Assembly (NCBI GenBank): GCA_009846005.1
Contig: VXYL01000068.1
Span: 2,451 to 66,450, forward strand
Reading direction: 5' to 3'
DNA: 64,000 nucleotides
Source of the DNA: Gammaproteobacteria bacterium
Lineage (GTDB): Bacteria; Pseudomonadota; Gammaproteobacteria; Pseudomonadales; Azotimanducaceae
Under the pieces are notes generated by a model. It was not told the origin of the DNA. It ran no database searches and worked only from the letters and a program-made list of their open reading frames with translations. Shown here piece by piece: positions 37,677 through 46,300 of the stretch. A program made the translations under genes and the position numbers. Position 1 is the stretch's first letter, and each line of letters opens with the position of its first letter.

Positions 37677-38761
37677 GGCCAGCGGAGATTCAGGTTCAGT
37701 TCGGCGCTTGCGCCGTTGAACCAGTCCACGACCTCCCGGTGGTAGGGGATGCCCTCGGCGCGGCGCTTCTCGGCTTCCTCGTGCTCGATAAGGCCGGCGT
37801 AGTAGACCCGCTCGTGGCCCGGGGCAGGTTCCATGTTCACGATCTTGTCGATGAGCGCGTCCATGTCGCGCTTGAACTCGCCTAACTCGACGAAGGCGTC
37901 GATCTTGAAGGCCATCACGAATTGCGAAAGTTCGTTGCCGCCCGCCATGAACCCGGGCCCGTTGCCGGACAGGATTCCGGACATGATGTCGGCGATCATG
38001 GCGAAGCCGTAGCCCTTGTGGCTGCCGTTCTCCCGGGTACCGCCGAAGGACGGCATGAAGAACTTGCCGTAGTCCGGTGCGTGTACCTGCTCCGTGATCG
38101 GGCGGCCTTCTAGGTCGGTGATCCAGCCCGGTTCCAGCTTCGAACCGATGCGGCGCGTCAGCATGATCTTGTTGGCGGCGACCTGGGTCGTGGCGACATC
38201 GAACACGAACGGGGGGTGACTCCCTGCCGGTGCCGCCCAGGCGATGGGGTGGGTGCCGAATACGGGCTTGGAGCCGAAGGTCGGCACTTGGATGTGACCG
38301 CCGGCGGAGACCATGCAGACGCCGATCATGTCCCGTTCCAGGGCCATCAAGGGGTAGTAGGCGAGCATGCCCACGTGGCCGCACCGCTGCACGCCGACGG
38401 CACCCATGCCGAACTCCTCCGCTTTGTCCATCGCCATCTCCATGGCGCGCGGACCGACTTGAAGCCCGATGCCGAGGTCGGCATCGAGCGTAGCGCTAAC
38501 GGCGGACTCGCGGACGACCTTGACGTCAGGGATCGGGTTCACGCCGCCGTTGCGGTACTGATTCACGTAGATGCGCAGTTGATTGGAGATGCCGTGGCTC
38601 TCGCAGCCGCGCAGGTCGCTGGTGATCAGCACGTCGGCGCACAGGGCGGCGTCTTCGGGCGGGACACCCATGGCTTCGAAAACGGCCTGGGTCCCCTCGC
38701 GGGCGGCGGCTTCGGAGACCAAGACCTGGTCGGCTTCCGGAACGAGGAAGTGCTTCAACAT
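37673..38761 (-). CDS. Ldh-family (malate/sulfolactate-type) NAD(P) dehydrogenase
   Basis: A 362-residue member of the malate/L-lactate dehydrogenase family that is not related to classical LDH. The family hallmark GCESHGISNQLRIY (S55, H56, G57) and the later PIAWAAPAG and GSHKGYGFAMI blocks are present. Substrates include malate, sulfolactate, ureidoglycolate and delta-1-piperideine-2-carboxylate, so a 2-hydroxy or 2-imino acid is expected. I choose the ATG at 38761 (MLKHFLVPEADQVLV); the longer ORF to 38932 has no family similarity. The gene overlaps the BCCT transporter by ATGA. A candidate promoter lies about 180 bp upstream. Confidence 0.88.
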   Translation of the reverse strand: MLKHFLVPEADQVLVSEAAAREGTQAVFEAMGVPPEDAALCADVLITSDLRGCESHGISNQLRIYVNQYRNGGVNPIPDVKVVRESAVSATLDADLGIGLQVGPRAMEMAMDKAEEFGMGAVGVQRCGHVGMLAYYPLMALERDMIGVCMVSAGGHIQVPTFGSKPVFGTHPIAWAAPAGSHPPFVFDVATTQVAANKIMLTRRIGSKLEPGWITDLEGRPITEQVHAPDYGKFFMPSFGGTRENGSHKGYGFAMIADIMSGILSGNGPGFMAGGNELSQFVMAFKIDAFVELGEFKRDMDALIDKIVNMEPAPGHERVYYAGLIEHEEAEKRRAEGIPYHREVVDWFNGASAELNLNLRWP

Positions 38762-38944
38762 GACGTGCAAAAACTGGGCGCGCGAGTCCGGGCGAGATCG
38801 TCTCCCGTTGAAGAACAGGCCCTGCGGGATGTCGATCCGCCGAGATGCGCTTCGTTGGTGGGCTCCGTTCCGAGCCCGTTCAGGGGCGTGCGACGAATCC
38901 TCGCAGAGCGAACGCTGACCTCCTGACGGCAAACGACGGCTTTG

Positions 38945-38973
38945 AACCTAGCTCGGTTCCAACGTGCCGTCAA
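38945..38973 (-). promoter_or_regulatory. Candidate sigma70 promoter for the dehydrogenase-BCCT operon
   Basis: On the minus strand a TTGACG -35 (38973-38968) is followed after exactly 17 bp by TAGGTT (38950-38945). The -35 is close to consensus but the -10 is weak. It would give a leader of about 180 nt before the ATG at 38761. Confidence 0.3.
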
Positions 38974-39034
38974 CCGGCTCGTTGTCCCGTACCCGCCGGC
39001 GATGGCGCCAACCCGTTGAATCACATGACAAATC

Positions 39035-39175
39035 GTAGGGGCGACCCTAACGCGCCCGCTCGGGCGCGCGGTCGCCCGCCGGGTCCCGCGCGGTCAGTGA
39101 TCCGGGATACGAGAATGCGGCTGCATTCTCGATCGCGCCCGTAGGGCGCGCCGGGACGGGACAAGCCCGCCCTAC
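39035..39175 (+). repeat. Composite palindromic repeat, copy 6 (expanded to 141 bp)
   Basis: The left unit carries an inner CGCGCCCG/CGGGCGCG palindrome as in copy 5. The centre is enlarged by a perfect hairpin, GAGAATGC GGCT GCATTCTC (39111-39130). The right unit GGGACGGGACAAGCCCGCCCTAC is slightly diverged. It is the longest copy seen. Confidence 0.85.
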
Positions 39176-39221
39176 AACCACGTTCCGTGCACGTCGGCGC
39201 TCCGGCGACGGGCGCATCTCC

Positions 39222-40382
39222 TCAGTCGTCGAACAGCGCAATGTAGCGCTGACACGCGAACCGGCGATTCCTCGCGTTTCCCGTGACTTCGACCAGAATG
39301 TCTCGCTCCACCATGCGATCGACGAGCCGGTTGGCGGCGGCATAGCCGATCCCGAGAAACTCCGACGCCTGTTTGACGCCCACGATGGGCGTGTCGAACA
39401 GTCGTTCGCTCAGCCGCAGGGCGCTCGCTGCCGCGCGACCGAGGTGTGTCAATAAATCCTCGCGAATCTCCTCGCGCAAGGCGACGATGGCTCGTGCGGT
39501 GCCTGTGGACTCGACGGCCACGGCGGCAACTCCCGCTACGAGGAACTTCAGCCACTCCTCCCAGGCGCCATCGTCACGCACTGCCTGCAATCGCCGGTAG
39601 TATTCGGTGCGGTGTGCCTTGAGGTAGTGCGAGAGATAGAGCACGGGCTTGTGCAAGATGCCCTGCTCGCAAAGGGACAGGACTATCAACTGCCGGCCGA
39701 CGCGACCGTTGCCGTCGAAGAACGGATGAATCGTCTCGAACTGGGCGTGCATCAGGCCCGCCTTGATCACGGCGGGCAGGGTGTCGCTTTCCACTAGGAA
39801 CCGTTCCAGTTCGGCGATGCAGCGCGGCACGGCATCGGCCGGCGGCGGAACGAAGGTGGCATCCTGCAACGATGCATCGGCGGGACCGATCCACACGACG
39901 TCGCTGCGGAATTCGCCGGGATGAAGGTCGGAACCTCGTACGCCGGTCATCAGCCGGCGATGCAGAGCCAACATCAGGGAAGTGGACAGCCGACCCGAGG
40001 CGAGCGCACGAATGCCGTGGTCGAGAGCGGCAACGTAGTTGACCACTTCGGCGACGTCCCGAGGTCGGTCCGGATCATGGATATTGGCCTCGGCCCGAAG
40101 CAGGTCGCGCAGTGAACTCTGCGTGCCCTCGATCTGGCTCGACAGGACCGCTTCGCGACGCACGAACATGAGCACGAAGAGATCCGGGTTAGGCAGAATC
40201 TGGACGGCACCGTCGAGCCGCCCGAGAGCGTGGTCTGCATGGGACAGCAGCGCCTGCAATTCAACGTCGATATGAAGTGGCGGATCGGGTGGCAACGCCT
40301 TGGGAAGGAAGGCGTTGAAGCCCTCCGGTTGACGCACGTAGGCGCCGGCGCGGTTCAAGCGCTCGTTTCCGTTTGCCGCCAT
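39222..40382 (-). CDS. Class II Fic-domain protein (predicted AMP transferase)
   Basis: A 386-residue Fic protein. The active-site motif HPFFDGNGRVGR at 219-230 fits the canonical HPFxxGNGRxxR with catalytic H219. The N-terminal inhibitory helix motif SSQIEG (residues 81-86, E85 being the blocking Glu) marks class II, in which the toxin-like activity is held off within one chain. A C-terminal winged-helix segment (VGVKQASEFLGIGYAAANRLVDRM) suggests DNA binding. Such proteins AMPylate target proteins; the target is unknown. I choose the ATG at 40382. A perfect 11-bp inverted repeat surrounds the start and upstream region, consistent with autorepression through the winged helix. Confidence 0.92.
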   Translation of the reverse strand: MAANGNERLNRAGAYVRQPEGFNAFLPKALPPDPPLHIDVELQALLSHADHALGRLDGAVQILPNPDLFVLMFVRREAVLSSQIEGTQSSLRDLLRAEANIHDPDRPRDVAEVVNYVAALDHGIRALASGRLSTSLMLALHRRLMTGVRGSDLHPGEFRSDVVWIGPADASLQDATFVPPPADAVPRCIAELERFLVESDTLPAVIKAGLMHAQFETIHPFFDGNGRVGRQLIVLSLCEQGILHKPVLYLSHYLKAHRTEYYRRLQAVRDDGAWEEWLKFLVAGVAAVAVESTGTARAIVALREEIREDLLTHLGRAAASALRLSERLFDTPIVGVKQASEFLGIGYAAANRLVDRMVERDILVEVTGNARNRRFACQRYIALFDD

Positions 40383-40447
40383 ATGTTCGTTTGCAGAGAA
40401 CAAGGGTTCAGTTCATGTCCCATATTGTACTCTGGAGAACATATGGC
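40378..40447. promoter_or_regulatory. Perfect 11-bp inverted repeat flanking the fic start
   Basis: GCCATATGTTC (40378-40388) and GAACATATGGC (40437-40447) are exact reverse complements separated by 48 bp. The inner arm contains the start codon of the Fic gene (cat at 40380-40382). Two distant identical half-palindromes suggest a looped operator; each arm also holds the self-complementary core CATATG. Confidence 0.65.
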
Positions 40448-40576
40448 TCCGCCGCGGATGCCATGTGATCGCCAAGAATCACATGAACAAGCGCGGCGAC
40501 TGGGGATGCAGAGGGCCCTCGCGGTTCGGATTCCGCTGGTGACGTTGTGTCGGCTTGTCGGCTCGCCGCCGCTGCG

Positions 40577-43120
40577 CTACAGCGACTTGAGCGCCTCCCG
40601 TTGCCGGGCCAGTCGCGACTCCCGTTCGTTCGCGAATCGCGTGACGCCCTCGGCGATGGACGCCTGGTCGAGATGCGCCTCGGCGATCACGTCCGGTTCG
40701 AGGCCGCCGGTCAGCCAGCGGTCGTGCCAGTCGGAGACCATCGAGTACTCCCGTGTCAGGGGGCCGACGTCGCGTACGGGCCAGACGCGCTGGGTGCCCG
40801 TGGAGACCACCATCATGTCGAGCTTGGCCTCGGCCGGGAGTACGGACTCGCGGTAGGCGGCGGGCTGACGATCGAACAATTCCTCGCTGATGGCGGCCAC
40901 CACCTTGACGTTGATGCCCTGCGCTTCGAGACCGGGCAGCGCCTGGACGAGGTTGAACGTCGAACTGGAGCCTTGGGTCACGATGGTGCCGTGCTGGGGT
41001 TTGTCGGGGTCGAAGTCGCGGATCACGTAGAAGCCCTTGGCGGCGGCCTTGAGGTCGGTGTCGGCGAACGTCGCGCGGTCGGCGACGGCGAAGTCGGGCC
41101 GGGCCACCTCGATCACGATGACGCCCACCAGCGGGTCGCGGGCCGCGATTTCGGCGGCGGCGAAGTAGCCCGGGGCGACGTCGTTGTAGTCCCAGAAGTT
41201 CAGCACGATCACCTGGCCGCGCGGGAACAGCTTCCAGACCTGGGGCGCGAAGATGCCGAAGTGGGTGCGGGCATCGGCCGCGGTCTCGGGACCCGAGTGG
41301 CCTGCGAGAATGTTCAGTACGCCGACTCGGAACGGGCTGTCCTGGTTCTGCTGGCTCCAGACCCGGGCCGGGAGGTACATGAACGGGGTGAACGCGCCGT
41401 AGCTGCCGGACATGGCCCAGACGCCGCTGTGCACGCCGGGGTCGAGGGAGGCGCTCTGCCCGACGAGGCCGACGGCGGTGGACGCGTTCCCCGCTTCCTG
41501 GATCGCTGCCTTGAAGCGTGTTCCGGCTTGGTTCGACAGGGGGTCGTAGTGGCCGGTTAGCGAGCCCTTCTCGACGTTGATGGAATTGGAGAGGTCGGCG
41601 GACACGGTGATGAAGCGGTTGTCCGTGACGTGATTGGCCCACTTGAGTATTTCGGAGATCGCGCGGCGGGTACCGGCGACCTCACCGGGCACCTTGAAGA
41701 GTTCGATGCCGACTTCCGCGGGCTCGCCGTTCAGCGTGGTGGTGACCGTTTGCGGTTCGACCGGCAGGGCGTCGACGCGCAGGCGGTCGTCCTGGAACGG
41801 ATCCCTGGTGTGGTCGAGACGAAGTGTCGCGTTGTCGGTGACCTGCTCACCGATCTCGACCGTGCGATCGGCGAGCCACTCCCCCAGGTCGTTCTGATCG
41901 AGTACGGACATGGCAATATCGATATTGGTCTTGAACTGCCGAAGCCGCTCCGTCTCGTCGCTCACCACGCCATCCCGGATACCTTCGAAAGTGACGCCGA
42001 AGCGTCGTTCGTAGGTCTCCGCCAAGGCGACGAAGTAGGGCACGTTCATCTTCATGTCGTAGGGGTGGCTGGGATAGCCGACGATCTGGTCGCCGAAACC
42101 CGGGATGGCACCGTCCTGCGCGGCCGGCCACCAGCCCTTGGTCGTGCGACCGACGACGATCATGGGCCGGCGGTCGTTGGGATCCCATTCCTCCATGGTC
42201 TTGAGCGCCGCCAGCACCTGGTCGTAGTCGTTGCCGTTGTCGAGACCGAGCACGTTCCAGCCGTAGGCGGACCACTGGTCGGCGATCTCGTAGCCTTCCA
42301 TGGATTCGGCGACCACGCCGCCGATCAGCGAGTCGTCGATGCCGGCGTTGTTGAATGAGAGCATGATGCGCAGACGCTTGCCGACTTGCTGCGCCACGGC
42401 TTGCGTCTTCAACTCCTGGGAGTGACCGGAGGTCATCGCAAACTCGCCTTCGATCCCGACGATCTTGGGCGAGTCCCCGGCACCCATGAAATCCCAGAAC
42501 GCAGCCTTGCCAGCGGCCGTGGCGATGCCGATGCCGGAAGGGCCGCCATTGACGTCGTTGATGAGGTCCGTGGTCTCGGAGTGGCCGGCCAGCGAGCGGA
42601 TGCCCCGCAGCTTCGCCTGGGCGAACAAGGGATCGTCGATCAAGCCGTTGTCCTGGAGCAGGGTGGCGAGCACGCCAGCGCCCCGGCGGAAGCCGAGGCA
42701 GTCGATGGGAAGGAGTGCGACCTCCGGATCGACGTGGTAGCGCGTGTCGCCGGTTGCGGCGTGACGGCGCGCCAGGGCTTCGCCCATGATCATCCACAGC
42801 GCGTAGAGCGTTGGAATGTTGTGGCCCCCGGCGAGCAGCAGACGGTCTCCGAACGGATGCTTCGGACGACGGTAGTCGTAGCGCAGGCCGCCGTTTTCCG
42901 CGCCGGCCAGATGCAGGGCCACGTTGTAGGGGGTGTAGGCCAGGGGACCGCCGAAATGACCGGTTTGAGCGTAGTTGCCGAGCAGGGTCAGCGTCATGGC
43001 GGTCATGAAGCCGACATCCTCTAGGCGTTCGCGATCATAGGGCGGAAGCTCCACGCTGCGCTCGGTTGACTCGCCGCGCTTGGAAGCGGTGCGAACCAGG
43101 ACTGCCGTTCCGTTACCCAT
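40577..43120 (-). CDS. Transketolase / pyruvate dehydrogenase E1-like ThDP enzyme
   Basis: An 847-residue thiamine-diphosphate enzyme with fused alpha and beta halves, as in transketolase and homodimeric pyruvate dehydrogenase E1. Early blocks GHFGGPLAYTPYNVALH and RPKHPFGDRLLLAGGHN line the active site. The ThDP-binding motif is IVGIEGEFAMTSGHSQE followed about 30 residues later by FNNAGID. The later half includes SADLSNSINVEKG and a C-terminal domain. It is longer than typical transketolase (about 660) and close to E1 (about 890). No E2 or E3 genes flank it, so the acceptor is unclear. The ATG at 43120 is preceded by AGAGGG with good spacing; the ORF to 43147 lacks that. Confidence 0.82.
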   Translation of the reverse strand: MGNGTAVLVRTASKRGESTERSVELPPYDRERLEDVGFMTAMTLTLLGNYAQTGHFGGPLAYTPYNVALHLAGAENGGLRYDYRRPKHPFGDRLLLAGGHNIPTLYALWMIMGEALARRHAATGDTRYHVDPEVALLPIDCLGFRRGAGVLATLLQDNGLIDDPLFAQAKLRGIRSLAGHSETTDLINDVNGGPSGIGIATAAGKAAFWDFMGAGDSPKIVGIEGEFAMTSGHSQELKTQAVAQQVGKRLRIMLSFNNAGIDDSLIGGVVAESMEGYEIADQWSAYGWNVLGLDNGNDYDQVLAALKTMEEWDPNDRRPMIVVGRTTKGWWPAAQDGAIPGFGDQIVGYPSHPYDMKMNVPYFVALAETYERRFGVTFEGIRDGVVSDETERLRQFKTNIDIAMSVLDQNDLGEWLADRTVEIGEQVTDNATLRLDHTRDPFQDDRLRVDALPVEPQTVTTTLNGEPAEVGIELFKVPGEVAGTRRAISEILKWANHVTDNRFITVSADLSNSINVEKGSLTGHYDPLSNQAGTRFKAAIQEAGNASTAVGLVGQSASLDPGVHSGVWAMSGSYGAFTPFMYLPARVWSQQNQDSPFRVGVLNILAGHSGPETAADARTHFGIFAPQVWKLFPRGQVIVLNFWDYNDVAPGYFAAAEIAARDPLVGVIVIEVARPDFAVADRATFADTDLKAAAKGFYVIRDFDPDKPQHGTIVTQGSSSTFNLVQALPGLEAQGINVKVVAAISEELFDRQPAAYRESVLPAEAKLDMMVVSTGTQRVWPVRDVGPLTREYSMVSDWHDRWLTGGLEPDVIAEAHLDQASIAEGVTRFANERESRLARQREALKSL

Positions 43121-43200
43121 CAAAACCCTCTCGTTTCTTGTCCACACCGACGCATCCTGACCTTTCGGCCATAATGGTCGAGGTGCTAGGAAAGCGCACG

Positions 43201-43216
43201 TGACACCAAGGTGTCA
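43201..43216. promoter_or_regulatory. Short perfect palindrome between divergent genes
   Basis: TGACACC AA GGTGTCA has two exact 7-bp arms around a 2-bp centre. It lies 81 bp upstream of the transketolase-like start and 135 bp upstream of the first giant protease start, a plausible operator position for either. I did not find a second copy elsewhere in the window. Confidence 0.4.
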
Positions 43217-43350
43217 GCGTACCGCAGGGGACGAGCGGCTGTCACCCGGAGAGGACTCGTTCGGGCTTTTGCGCGGCGTCGGATTCAATTGCATTGCTCA
43301 CACCCAAGTTGCAGGCTTAGGCACCTGGTCCGGGTTTCTGAGCGGTCACA

Positions 43351-46300
43351 ATGCAGCGCGCCAAGACCACCGTTTCGCCCGTTGCCAGGGGCCTTGTCCA
43401 CCGGCGGAACGTCGCAATGCTGGCAGTGGCAGTCTTTGCCGGCGGTGCAGTTGGCGCGCAGGAGAACGGGCTGTTTAGGCCGATCGAACCGGCTGCCGTC
43501 GACTCGGCCGACGAGGGTGCGCAGCCGTCGACGCGCACAACGGCAGCGGTTCCGATGCGGGGCGGCGCTACCGTTCGTCACCGCCAAGTGCGGGTCGACG
43601 TCGCCCGCCTGGCCGCCGTCAAAGCGACCATCGAGTCGGGAGAGCCTGCCACCCTCGATCTCAACCTGTTCGACGACGTGCGCCTCAAGGCCGTCGACCT
43701 GCGCGTGGCCCCGACCTCGTCTGGCGGCTACTCGCTGTCGGGTCGGCTAGAAGGCGTGCTCTTCGGCACGGCGGTTCTGGTCGTCAAGGGGGACGTCGTC
43801 ATGGGCAGCATCCGTTCGGCCTCGGGAACCTACACCGTGGATGCCATCGGCGGGGTTTGCCACATCCGCCAGGTCGACCCCTCGACACTGCCCCCGCTCG
43901 GCGAGCCGTTGCGCCCTCCCGCGTCGATGCTGAGCCCGCTCGGGGTGTCCAGCACGCCCGGCCAGTCGACGGTCGCCGAAGACGGGTCGTTCATCGACGT
44001 CCTCGTCCTGTACACGCCGGCTGTTCGCGACGCGGTCGGGGGGATTTTCGCGGCGCACGCCCTCGTCGAGCTGATGGTCGCCGAGACCAACCAGGCCTAC
44101 AGGGATAGCGGTGTGGACCAGCAGGTGTTCCTGACCCGCACGGTCGAAGTGGACTACGTGGAGGCGGGCGCTTCGCTCATCGATCTCAGGCGGCTCGCAT
44201 TTCCCGACGACGGCTACTTGGACGAGGTGCACGAACTGCGCGAAAAAACGGGTGCCGATTTGGTGCATCTCATCGCAACGTCGAGGGACGTTTGCGGTAT
44301 CGCGTACTTGATGTCCAGTCCGTCGCGGAACTTCCAGGGGAGGGGCTTCGGGCTTACAAGCTACGAATGCGGCGGTAACGTTCTCGCGCACGAATTTGGC
44401 CACAACATGGGCCTCCGCCACGACCGGTATGTTGATGCGGGCAATACACCATCGCCCTACAGCCATGGCTACGTGAACCAACGCGCCTTCGAAGAAGGGG
44501 CCCCCGCAACATCCCGGTGGCGGACGGTGATGGCGTATGTCAATCAATGTGTAGATGCCGGGTTCACCTGTCAGCGAATCCTGCGTTTTTCCAACCCGGA
44601 CCTAACCTACGAGGGCGATTCCCTAGGGGTTGCCGGCGAGCGCGGGTCGTTTGCCGTCGACGGGCCCGCCGATGCCCGGCGCACATTGAACGAGACGCGG
44701 AACATCGTCGCTTCGTTCCGAGAGGCGGGTTCCGATCTCATTGTCGCCATGACGCCGCCGCTGCAGGGTCGGGCTTGGCGGGCAGGCCAGCCCGGGATCA
44801 TCCTGACCGTCGCGGGAGCCAACGAGGGTCGGATCGAATCGGCGGCGACGGTTGGGTCGATCTACCGTTCGACGGACCCCGACATCGGGAGCGACGACAC
44901 ATTGGTGGCCGCCTTCGACATAGAAAGTCGCGGGGGCAAGGAGACCTTCAGCCACGCCTTTGTTGAGACCGCGCCAGCAGACAATGGCGTCTACTACTAC
45001 GGTGCCTGCGTGGATGCGGTCGAGGCCGAAACGGACACCGGGAACAACTGTACGCCGGGAATGGGGGTGACGGTCGGTCCGACGGTTTCGGTGACCGACT
45101 CACGCACGACCGAGGGGCTCGACCTCTCGTTCTCGTTCACCTTGTCGGAGGCGCAGTCGACGGACGTGAGCGTGCAATGGGAGTTGGCGCAGCGAACCGC
45201 GGTGGCGGGTCTGGACTACGTACACCAGTCCGGCACAGTGACGATTGCGGCGAACCAGACGCTTGCCATCGCCACGGTCGAGACCGTAGACGACGAGCTC
45301 GCCGAGGGCGATGACACCTTCACGATAACGGTGGTCGAAACCACCGGCGTGGTCGCGAGCTTCGACGGGCGCGAGGCCATCGGAACCATTGTCGACAACG
45401 ACGGCGACCTTCCGAGGATCCAGGACGAAAATCTGCGCACTGCGCTGAATCTGGCTTTGTCGAAGCTCCCCGGCGAAGACCTGACGTTTGCCGATCTGGC
45501 GTCGTTGACTAGCCTCGACGCGTCGAATCATGACATCGCGAATCTCGCCGGACTGGAGGCCGCCACTGCGCTGACGAACCTGGTACTCGACAACAACGCT
45601 GTTCACGACTTGTCGCCGTTGGCTCACTTGGCGAATCTCAACCGGTTGCAGATTGCCGGCAACGGTATAGAAGACGTATCGCAACTGGCGTCGCTCGTCA
45701 GTCTGGCGAGCCTCGACCTCGACGACAACCCGATCAGCGATCTCTCGCCTTTGCGTAGTCTTACCGGCTTGACGACTTTGTCATTGAATCGAACGGGCGT
45801 ATCCGACCTTTCGTCCTTGCAGGACTTGGTTGCATTGGAGACGGTGAACGCAGACTCCAACAACATTGCGAGCATAGATGGGCTCGAGAACCTCGAGAGA
45901 CTCGGGACGCTGAACCTGAACTTCAATGAGATTTCCGATCTCGCCCCGCTGTCAGGGCTCTTGCAGTTGAGCTATTTGGGGCTTTGGGACAACGACATCG
46001 ACGATGTCACGCCTCTGGCGGACCTGACGCGGCTGTCGTGGCTCGACTTGGACGGGAACAGCGTTGCCAGTATCGCGCCGCTGTCGGGCTTGTCCGCCTT
46101 GACTGAACTCCACCTGGCTGGCAACGAGGTCGCAGAATTGCCGGATTTGGCGGAACTGCGTCAGCTGGAGGTGCTCGGACTGGCGGCCAACCGGCTCACG
46201 GACATCGGGCCGATTGGTTCCGTCGAGAGTCTACGGACGCTCTATCTGCCGCTCAACTCGATTACCGACATCTCGCCGTTGTCGAGTCTCAAGCGCTTGG

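Larger units (their letters stand above)
38762..39221. other. 460-bp non-coding region upstream of the dehydrogenase-BCCT operon
   Basis: The left part (38762-39020) is the upstream region of the dehydrogenase-transporter operon with a candidate sigma70 promoter. The right part holds composite palindromic repeat copy 6, preceded by its left flank (AACCCGTTGAATCACATGACAAA, split across 39010-39032). No small ORF with a ribosome binding site is convincing. Confidence 0.6.

Noticed and set aside
37677-38384. N-terminal extension of the BCCT frame to 780 residues
   Set aside because: The extra residues are an out-of-frame reading of the Ldh-type dehydrogenase. The ATG at 37676 starts a normal-length BCCT protein in an ATGA overlap.
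40577-43147. Complete pyruvate dehydrogenase operon
   Set aside because: Only the E1/transketolase-like gene is present; no E2 or lipoamide dehydrogenase gene flanks it.
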